The notes beneath the pieces were generated by a model. The model searched no databases. It was not told the origin of the DNA and saw nothing but the letters and a program-made list of their open reading frames with translations. The translations under genes and the position numbers were made by a program. A stretch of 64,000 nucleotides of DNA, from contig JASWHV010000010.1 of the NCBI GenBank assembly GCA_030760725.1, positions 38,569,760-38,633,759 of the forward strand. Reading direction: 5' to 3'. Shown one piece after another: positions 55,040 to 64,000 of this stretch. Numbering within the stretch: the stretch's first letter is position 1; every line of letters begins with the position of its first letter. The DNA comes from Neostapfia colusana. Taxonomy: Eukaryota > Streptophyta > Magnoliopsida > Poales > Poaceae.

Positions 55040-58034
55040 TGTGACGCCCTCAATTCTGTGGAAAAAAAACCACGGAACCTTGAACTAATGCATATGTGTG
55101 CCCAGGATGTTCATCACACATACACATATGTTCCACAAACTGAATTCAGATTATGTATTACCACGAATAACAGAGTTTGTTACAATATCTCATGAGACTT
55201 GGACTCATGTTTTTCAGCGGAAGTCTTTATTTCTATGCAGCGGAAGTCTTTATTCTAATGCGGAAGCAATTTTAACTAATGCGGAAGCAAATCTAAGCAG
55301 AAGTGGCTCCATCTCTACTCCCACCACAGGCAAGGTTGAGAACAGATCACACGCCTTAATGCTCCACTTGGTCTTCATAGTAGTCTTCTCTTGCTGCTGA
55401 TGATGAGATAATAATGCAAGTTTGAGTACAATGATGTACTCAGCAAGTGCGGGAAAAACACGATATGTAGCACATAACAAGGTAGGTATAAAAAGGGCTC
55501 ATTTGCAGAAAAGCAAAGTTATCAAAACCACGATAAAACAACCACTTACTTTAGATGAATGTAATCCCAGCATGTATTAAATTACCAATATACCTCCATC
55601 GCTTCCCATGTTCCACCCGAACATTAACCAACTTTATTCTTGTTCACAAATACCTCCTCGTATTTGCTACCATCTCACGAATACCTTCTCGTATTCACTA
55701 CCATCTCATCTCATAAACAACTTTGCCTCACACCGAGACCAATCTTGTTGTCATGACTCAACAGTCATGCAACCATCTTGACACCCGGACTCAACAGTCC
55801 CAAAACCAAACCATAACCAAAATCAATAACGATAACCAATAACCATCCCAACTAATCATGGCAGTTCGCCAGGCTCTCGTGACCGTAAGCTTGGCTATCA
55901 TGATAGTTTTAGACTCTCAAGAGTTTGCACCTCTTTACCCACAAGTTTGTGATTTCGTCACCCGTCGCGACTGCAGAACCTCCATTATACCAGTACATGA
56001 GCGTCGGTGTATGGCCAAGAGATCACAAAATAGCCTTTACAAAGGGGCTACTAGATGTATCGACTCACTAAGGTTTCACCGGAAGGCTAGAATCTCCAAT
56101 TCTCCAACCCACGGGTCCCCTCTTGTGCCATGCAGTTCCCAGGGCAGTCCTCACTCGACTCCCATTCCCCGTGCCTTCCACAGTCCATAACACTCTAGCA
56201 ACTTACCTAATTACTCAGCTAAGCCGCACCCATACTTGGCCTTGTGGTGGCACTGTTATCCTGGCATGTGCATGCATGAACCGGTCCTTAGATCTACGGC
56301 AAGTAAACCACCATCTCATGCTACCTCATTCACAAAACCAGGCTTGCCTAGATCTCCCTCGGATCCATGTTTATTAACATCATCAGTTTCTCATTATCAT
56401 TACGAGTGCAGTTAGCTAGACACATCTATCTCGCTTCCCAATCCCATGGACTCAGCGAAGCATAAAAGTAAAAACCATACCCGACTCATAAACATCCCTG
56501 GAGACAAGGGTGGTTTAACCAAAGCTAGTAAACTCCTATAAAAAGGGTTTCCCATCGTGTTTGACTGAGCACATACACCCTTTTTGAAAAACATATCAGT
56601 TTTACCCAAAACATAGGATCAATATGGTCAAGGAGCACTTGCCTTGTTCTTGCAGTTCCGGTTGTTCTTGGATCTCAAAACCTTGTTGCTGCAGCTCGTC
56701 GTAGACAGCTCCCTGAGCTTGTCCCGCTATGTAGGATCACGTGCATACAAGATTCACAGCAATCAATATCATGCACAAACTTTAAACTAGATGCGATGAT
56801 ACATATGCATGCTATCCTATGATTAGTTTTATTAGATTGGTTTATACGTGTTCTTGCATGGGTTGCATGGATTTTATGATGAACAGAGATGTTCGGATCA
56901 AAGGTGTGCGTGGCGATGATCTTGTCTTTAGATCAACCTGATCATCAAGTGATCTGTCCATGAGAAGGCTTCTGTTCGAAAGGAACTAAAGAACAGATGC
57001 AAAGAAAACACAACGATGTCGTAAGGTGGTATTGGAGACCTACCTTACGTTCTTCTCGGTCTCGAGGTCCTCCTCAGATCATTGGGCTTTCCTCCGGCGA
57101 TCTTCCTTGCCGTGCTTTGCCGATGGTTTACTCGGCGGTTTGGGAATAGGGCTCTAAGTCGTCGGCTCAGGGGTTGGAAAAGAAGTTTGTGGTTTCGGAC
57201 AGAGGTTCTGGGTTCTATTTATAATCGGGAAGAGAAGAGTCCTAATCTGGTTGTATCCCGAATAAGAGTCCTGTTCAAATCTGTCGTTGAATCTTACAAC
57301 TTATCTTTAGTTGTTTTGGTGCGGTATCATTGTGGAATTCAGGTCGGTTTCTGTTCCCGTATTTCTACGTGTACAGAATCCAAAAACCACTCCTAGAACT
57401 CGTTACCTCCTCGGTGATGAGCTCCGGAGGCTTCACGTGTCCACCGGGTCCTGGTCTCTCCCTCTCCGCAGGGACGAGCTCTGGTTGTGCCGCGTGTCAA
57501 GTGAGCAAGACCTCCCTCTCCTTCGGAGGTGAGCTCCGCACACACCACGTGTCAGTGCCGGACCTTTCCTTTCTTCTCAGAGACAAGCTCCGAGGTCGAG
57601 ACGTGTCCAACAGTGACGGGCCTCCCGGAGATAAGCTCCAGTGGTGACATGTGTTCAATGGAAACGGACCTCTCGGAGGTGAGCTCCCAGATCGACACGT
57701 ATCCCGCGCGACCAGTCCTCTGATTTCCATGATGACTAGCTCCGGGGGCAACACGTGTCCCACAGGGTCGGACCTCTCCTCCTTTGCGGAGATGAGCCCC
57801 GAGCCTTCCACGTAGCCAGCTTATCGGCGGACCTCTCCCCACTTTGCAGGGATGAGCTCCGAACACGCCACATGGCCAGCAGGCCGCGAAAGTTGTCTTC
57901 GGCGCTCTCTGTGAACTGGATTCGGCTCTTACTGGCTATCTATTTGATAATTTCCCCGTTCCCACTTCTTTTAAAAATGTTTTTCTCTACATGAAATATG
58001 AATACATGCAGAAACCAGAGATGAGGGTGTCACA
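55040..58034 (-). repeat. Element F 3' LTR
   Basis: On the plus strand it starts TGTGACGCCC and ends GGTGTCACA. The reversed G-box array is at 57425-57890 (CACGTG near 57437, 57547 and 57751, and degenerate forms), the TATA box reversed at 57216-57223, and the polyadenylation block with five GCGGAAG-like words at 55215-55306. Confidence 0.92.
57216..57223 (-). promoter_or_regulatory. TATA box of element F 3' LTR
   Basis: TATAAATA on the minus strand, next to AATCGGG as in E and B. In this 3' LTR it would drive transcription out of F leftwards into element E gag. Confidence 0.7.
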
Positions 58035-58049
58035 AATCTACCCCCCTTA
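58035..58049 (-). other. Element F polypurine tract
   Basis: On the minus strand TTTAAGGGGGGTAGATT touches the 3' LTR start TGTGACACCC, identical to the tract of element B. Confidence 0.85.
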
Positions 58050-61000
58050 AATTGAATCTCGCCCTCGAGATTCGTTAGTAGAGAATAGATGGGGAAATTA
58101 TGTCGTGATATCCTCTTCACGCTCCCATGTGGCTTCAGCTTCGGTGTGATAGCTCCATTGTACCTTGCACCATCGAATCACCTTGTTCTGAGTTACCCTT
58201 TCCTTTATGTCCAAGATTCGGACAGGGTGTTCCGCATAAGTCAGGTCCTCTTGAAGTTCAAGCTCTCCCATTGATACTTGCTCCTCTGGTACTCTTAAGC
58301 ACTTCTTGAGCTGGGATACATGAAACACGTCATGTACGTCGGAGAGGTGGGTTGGGAGCTCTAGTTGATAGGCTACTTCTCCTCGCTTGTCCAAAATCTT
58401 AAATGGTCCGATGTAGCGAGGTGCTAGCTTGCCTTTGACGTTGAAAGGTTGTTGGCCTCGGATAGGCGATACATTAAGGTATACGAAGTCTCCTGCTTCA
58501 AAGGTCAACTTCCTACGCCTATTGTACGCATAGCCTTTCTGTCATGACTGAGCAGCCTTTAAGTTCTCCCGTACCGTTTGGACTTGTTTTTCAGCTTCTT
58601 GTAGTACTTCGGGTCCAAACACCCGGTTCTCTCCGGTCTCGTTCCAAAACAGTGGCGTTCTACACCGTCTACTGTACAATGCTTCGAAAGGTGACATCTT
58701 CAAGCTAGCTTGATAGCTGTTGTTATAGGAGAATTCGGCATACGGAAAACTCCTATCCCAACTACGCCCACGTTTCAAGGCGCAAGCTCTCAACATGTCC
58801 TCCAAAATTTGGTTTGTCCTTTCGGTTTGTCCATCAGTTTGTGGGTGATAGGCGGAGCTAAAATCCATTCGTGTACCCATAGCTTTGTGTAGCTTCCTCC
58901 AGAATCTAGAGGTAAACTGAGAACCTCGATCTGAGTCTATCCTCCTCGGGACTCCATGACGGCACACGATCCGCTCCATGTACAACTCGGCTAATTATGC
59001 AACGTTGTACTTGGCCCTTACGGGGAGAAAATGGGTGGTTTTCATCAATCGGTCCACGATAACCCAGATGGAGTCATAACCCGACTGAGTACGTGGCAAT
59101 CCGATGATGAAATCCATACTGATGTCCTCCCACTTCCACTCTGGTACCTTCAAAGGTTGCAACAATCCAGCGAGTTTTTGATGTTTGGCCTTCACCCGTT
59201 GGCATGTGTCGCATAGGGCAACGTATTCGGCTATATCCCTCTTCATACCATCCCACCAATAACAAGTTTTCAAGTCCTTGTACATTTTGGTACTTCCGGG
59301 ATGTATAGAATAGGGTGAATCATGTGCCTCCTTCAATATCATGTCGCGGAGGTGTTTTATGTTAGGCACACAAAGACTTTTTCCTAGCCAAAGCGTACCC
59401 TTCTCATCCTCTTTGAAATCCTTCTCTATTCCTTGTCGGATTCTTTCCTTGATCTCCTTGATCTCCTCATCCGTTGCTTGGCCATCTCTTATCTCTTGCT
59501 CCAATGAGGAGTGGATCTCCATTATTTCCATGTTGTTCAAGAATCCAAGGTGTCACCGTCCAAACTCCTTACGTAGTTCGGGTGGTAGCTCCCGAACCAT
59601 GAGTTGGTGACAGGCTCCCTTTTGGCTCAATGCATCAGCTACTATATTGGCCTTCACGGGGTGGTAGTTGATTCCAACATCGTAATCCTTGATGAGTTCC
59701 AACCATCGACGTTGCCTTAAATTCAAGTCCGTTTGTGTAAATATGTACTTGAGTCTTTAATGATCCGTATAGATCTCACATCGATGACCAAGGATATAAT
59801 GTCTCCAAATCTTCAATGCATGCACTACTGCTGCTAGCTCCAAGTCATGTGTAGGATAATTAAGCTCGTGCTTCTTTAATTGCCGTCAGGCATGGGCTAC
59901 CACTTGTCCTTCTTGCATGTGCACACATCCGAGCCCTTGTCTGGATGCGTCACAATATATGTCAAAGCTCTTGCTTACGTCTGGCAATACCAGAACCGGT
60001 GCTGTGGTTAGCCTTTTCTTGAGTTCCTCAAAACTTCCTTGGCATGCTGGTGTCCATTGGAAGACCTTTCCCTTCATTAGCAACTCCATCATAGGCTTTG
60101 CTATCTTAGAGAAGTCTTTAATGAAGCGTCGATAGTATCCAGCCATCCCAAGAAAACTCCGAATATCCCTCACGCTCTGCGATTGGTCCCACTTCAGAAC
60201 ATTTCTCACTTTTCCGGGATCAACCAATACCCCTTATTTGGAGATAATGTGGCCTAGGAAAGATATTTCCTTTAGCCAAAATTGACACTTGTTAAGCTTG
60301 GCATACAATTGATGCTCACGCAATTTTTGCAGGGTCAATTTCAAATGTTCTTCATGCTCCTCCTCACTTTTTTAATACACCATAATGTCGTCGATGAATA
60401 CCACGACGAACTTGTCCAAGTACTACATGAAAACCTTGTTCATAAGGTACATGAAGTATGGGGGTGCATTTGTCAACCCAAAATACATGACGGTATATTC
60501 ATACGAACCATACCGTGTTCGAAAGGCTGTCTTGGGTATATCGGAGGGCTTAATCTTCAGCTGGAAGTATCCCGACCGAAGATCAATCTTGGAGAACACT
60601 CGGGCTCCTTTCATTTGGTCGAATAGGTCCTCTATACGGGGCAGAGGGTACATGTTCTTGATTGTTACCTTGTTGAGAGACCTATAGTCCACGCACATCC
60701 TTTGGGTTCCATCCTTCTTGTCTACGAAAAGCACAGGAGCTCCCCATGGTGACGAGCTTGGATGTATAAAACCCTTCTCCAACTGCTCTTGAATTTGGTT
60801 CTTGAGTTCTACTAGTTCATTGACGGGCATCCTATAGGGTCTCTTGGCTATGGGTGCAGTTCTAGGTACCAAATCTATGGCAAACTCAATGTCCCGATCA
60901 GGGGGCATACCTGGAAGCTCTTCCAGGAACACGTCCGAAAATTCCAGAACCACTGGAATGCTGTCCAATGTTGTTCCTTCGACGTGGTTCAAAATTGCCC

Positions 61001-62558
61001 TTTCGGTTGTTTGCTGGGCTGACTCAAACTCGACACGAATACCGTGCTCGTTTGTCAACTGCACGCTCCTTTCAGCACATTGGATTACTCCGTTGTGCTT
61101 GCTTAACCAATCCATCCCGAGTATTATGTCAATCCCTTGGGAGTCCAAGACAATAAGGTTGGCAAGGAAGTCTACCCCCCTTATTTTAAGGCTTACTTTT
61201 GGACATACTATATTAGTCCTCATTTCTCCTCCGGGAGAATTTACTAACATATCACATTCTAAGTGAGATACGGGTAGATGATGTTTGGCAACATATTTGA
61301 ATGATATGAAAGAATGTGATGCTCCAGAATCAAATAAGATGATGGATGGGTTGGAGTTGGCAAGGAACATGCCAATTACGACGTCCTCAGCCTGTTGTGC
61401 TTCCTCAGCAGAGACATGGTTCACGTTGCTGCGAGCATAGTTCTGTGTCCACGGTTTCCTTTATTGTCCCCTCCGTTCAGTCGCGGGTTCTGCTTGGGCA
61501 CGTTGCTTTGCTGTCCAGGGCCTCTCCTCGGGCACTGGTTCACGAAGTGTCCTATTTCTCCGCATGCAAAGCATGCCCTGTTGACACGGAAGCAGGTACA
61601 TTGGGGTGCGGGTTTTGAACAGGAGCGCCCATGTTGGGACGGGGCGCAGGAGGCATGGGCATGCGCGGTGCTGGTGCAACAAGTTGTTGCTGTGGTGGCT
61701 TACCAGGGCGGTATGCAGGAGTGGTTGTCCTATACTGTGGTGTGGCTGGGGGCATGTACCGAGGTCGTACGTTGCTCCCTTCGGGCTGGTATTGCATCTT
61801 CCTCTTGCCTTCTCGCTCAATCTCTTTGATCTTGCTTTCGACCACTATAGCCTTGTCAACCAGCTTCTGAAAGCTTGCGTAGTCATTGTTGAGGAGCTGA
61901 ACCTGAATCTCGTTGTTCAACCCTCTCATGAACAGGTACTGCTTCCTATGGTCTGAGTTGACATCTTTGGGGGCATTACCGGGACAGTTGTATGAACTTG
62001 TTGAGGTACTCATTCACACTTCTCTGTCCTTGGCGGAGACCTTCAAATTCCTGTCTCTTGAGCATCATTACACCAGCAGGGATGTAATGAGAGCGATAAA
62101 CTCTCCTTGAACTCAGTTCAAGTGATTGTCTCCGGGTTGACATGGGCGTTGCATAGGGCATCCCACCAGTCAGCGGCAGCTCCCATAAGTTGGTGCGACG
62201 CAAAGAGAACCTTCTCTCGGTCATTGGACTGAACAATGGCAAGCATTTTCTCCATGGATTTCAACCAATCATCGGCCTCCATGGGATCACTAGCTTGAGC
62301 AAAGGTGGGTGGCCGAGTCCTCATGAACTCTCCCAGCCTGTTGTGAGCCGGCGGTGGTGGTGGTGGTGGTGTCGGAATGGGGTTGTTGTTGGCCTGCAAC
62401 TGACCCAAAGTTTGGATCATGGTTTGCATAAGCTGGTTTTGCATGGCCATCAACCTGGAAAGGTTGTTCTCGCCAGCTCCGGGGTTAACAGGAACTTCAT
62501 CATGGTCATCTTCTTGGTTGTCACGAATGTTCCTTCGGCCGGCGTTTCCCCTCGTCAT
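58047..62558 (-). pseudogene. Element F gag-pol, heavily broken
   Basis: The start ATG is at 62558 (MTRGNAGRRN). Gag is open to TGA at 62118; a one-base insertion near 62100 then shifts the frame until about 61550. From 61424 downwards the frame is the original one. It has protease DSGASHSFIS, RT (FIDD around 60390), RNase H, IN with CDTCQRVKAKH, SMDFIIGLP and HPQTDGQTER, and a chromodomain of the KVIRWCKVQWSYH type near 58110-58220. Stops fall at about 60423, 60370, 60231, 59886, 59757, 58995, 58542 and 58098. Several fit single C-to-T or G-to-A changes. It has the same domain order as B. Confidence 0.92.
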
Positions 62559-63021
62559 CTGTGAGAGAGGACGAAATAGAATAGAAGGTTAGAAGATTAG
62601 GTAGGTCCCTTCAACTATATGCATCAAGGTGAGTTGGACTGTATATATATACTAGCCCATATGAGGATGTGAACAAGTGCCGAAACATCTCACACCTCTT
62701 TCTACTTACGTGTGGATATGGACAATGTTTGGGGATGTCACACAACTCACACTAAGCACATAATCACAAACAATCATTGCAAGGGCTCATACAACTCCTA
62801 TTCAAGGCTGGTTTTCTATGCCAAGGTAGTTTTAAAGCCAATCTAAGCGTCCTAGGGTGCTTCCTTTGGTCAGCGTGGCTTAACTACCAATCTGTGTCTA
62901 ATAAAAATCTATGATTCCTATTTAGATGTGTAACCTACTGTTAACCCATGGCTCTAATGTCAATCTGAGGTTTCTATCTAGGCGTGTAACCTACTGTCAG
63001 CCCGTGGCTCTGATACCAATC
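62559..63021 (-). other. Element F leader, candidate intron 62559-62709 and primer binding site
   Basis: On the minus strand the PBS TGGTATCAGAGC is at 63018-63007, followed by two degenerate copies of its segment (about 62975-62900). CCACAC then GTAAGT at 62709, CTTCTAAC, a pyrimidine run and CTCTCTCACAG end at 62559, directly before the gag ATG. The implied intron of 151 bases has the same length as in E. Confidence 0.6.
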
Positions 63022-64000
63022 TGTGACGCCCTCAATTCTGTGAAAAAAAAACCACGGAACCGAGAACTAATGCATATATGTGCCCAGGATGTTCATCACA
63101 CATACACATATGTTACACAAACTGAATTCAGATTATGTATTACCACGAATAACAGAGTTTGTTACAATATCTCATGAGTCTTTGACTCATGTTTTTCAGC
63201 GGAAGTCTTTATTTCTATGCAGCGGAAGTCTTTATTCTAATGCGGAAGCAATTTTAACCAATGCGGAAGCAAATCTAAGAAGAAGTAGCTCCATCTCTAC
63301 TCCCTCCACAGGCAAGGTTGAGAACAGATCACATGCCTTAATGCTCCACTTGGTCTTCATAGTAGTCTTCTCTTGCTGCTGATGATGAAATAATAATGCA
63401 AGTTTAAGTACAATGATGTACTCAGCAAGTGCGGGAAAAACACGATATGTAGCTCATAACAAGGTAGGTATAAAAGGGCTCATTTGCAGAAACGCAAAGT
63501 TATCAAAACCACGATAAAACAACAACTTACTTTAGGTGAATGTAATCCTAGCATGTATTAAATTACCAACATACCTCCATCGCTTCGCATGTTCCACCCG
63601 AACATTAAACAACTTTATTCTTGATCACAAATACCTCCTCGTATTTGCTACCATCTCACGAATACCTTCTCGTATTCGCTACCATCTCATCTCATAAACA
63701 ACTTGCCTCACACCGAGATCAATCTTGTTGTCATGACTAAACAGTCATGCAACCATCTAGACACCCGGACTCAACAGTCCCAAAACCAAACCATAACCAA
63801 AATCAATAACCATAACCATGAACCATCCCAATAACCATCCCAACTAATCATGGCAGTTGGCCAGACGCTCGTGACCGTAAGCTCGGCTATCATGATAGTT
63901 TTAGACTCTGCAGAGTTTGCACCTCTTTACCCAAAAGTTTGTGATTTCGTCACCCGTCGGCGACTGCAGAACCTCCATTATACCAGTACACGACCGTCGG
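63022..64000 (-). repeat. Element F 5' LTR, partial (U5 and part of R)
   Basis: It starts TGTGACGCCC on the plus strand and parallels 55040-56015 of the 3' LTR with small differences (for example TAACCATCCCAAT is doubled near 63825). It is cut by the window end, so promoter and target duplication are not visible. Confidence 0.92.

Larger units (their letters stand above)
55040..64000 (-). mobile_element. Element F: T2-family Tekay/Del-type chromovirus, degenerate, runs off the window
   Basis: 3' LTR 55040-58034 (2995 bp), polypurine tract 58035-58049, gag-pol remains 58047-62558, leader 62559-63021 and the first 979 bp of the 5' LTR from 63022. It is inserted in gag of element E in opposite orientation, after GTTGA (55035-55039), the expected left target duplication. 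The partner lies outside the window. It has at least nine in-frame stops, more than B. Confidence 0.93.

Noticed and set aside
1..64000. Host genes, tRNA, rRNA, centromeric satellite arrays, DNA transposons or MITEs
   Set aside because: None found; every stretch can be assigned to an LTR, leader or polyprotein of a nested retrotransposon.

Overview
The window is plant nuclear DNA made almost entirely of nested LTR retrotransposons, most likely from a grass (Poaceae). I see no host gene, tRNA, rRNA, CRISPR array or satellite block. The grass assignment rests on three things: a CRM-clade (centromeric retrotransposon of grasses) chromovirus, large Tekay/Del-type chromoviruses with 3-4 kb LTRs, and an extra ORF 5' of gag, an arrangement reported for some grass chromoviruses. 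Species cannot be told from the sequence alone. Every polyprotein has the Ty3/gypsy order gag-PR-RT-RH-INT.

Layout from outside to inside. (0) 1-149 is a scrap that resembles the LTR of family T2 (below). (1) 150-2875 is the left part of an old LTR of family T1 (starts TGACACGACCCC). (2) Element E (family T2, LTR starts TGTGACACCC, + strand) begins at 2876. Its 5' LTR is 2876-4457 plus 52491-53935, and its gag starts at 54400. (3a) A CRM element (minus strand, 4458-52490) sits inside E's 5' LTR. (3b) A second T2 element, F (minus strand, 55040 to beyond 64000), sits inside E's gag. (4) Three younger elements sit inside the CRM: C (family T1, 8600-24020, TSD CCGTG), D (family T3, 24731-39295, TSD TATAC) and B (family T2, 41593-52155, TSD CAACC). 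LTR divergence counted by eye fits this order: CRM about 5%, B about 3-4%, C about 1.5%, D about 0.6%.

Coding state. C has an uninterrupted 1518-residue gag-pol ending in a chromodomain, plus a separate 314-residue ORF upstream of gag. D is one base deletion away from the same state; the deletion removes the chromodomain from the frame. B, F and the CRM carry several stops or frameshifts. E keeps only the start of gag in this window.

The most interesting signals are these. C has a 314-residue coiled-coil ORF whose ATG, like the gag ATG, directly follows a splice-acceptor-like sequence. All three T2 copies (B, E, F) have a candidate leader intron of about 150 nt with donor, branch point, pyrimidine tract and acceptor ending exactly at the gag start. 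The T2 LTR promoter carries about ten degenerate 50-60 bp repeats, many centred on a G-box (CACGTG), just upstream of the TATA box. A 20-bp palindrome, a block of several hundred base pairs and GCGGAAG repeats near the polyadenylation signal are shared between LTR families that have otherwise diverged.
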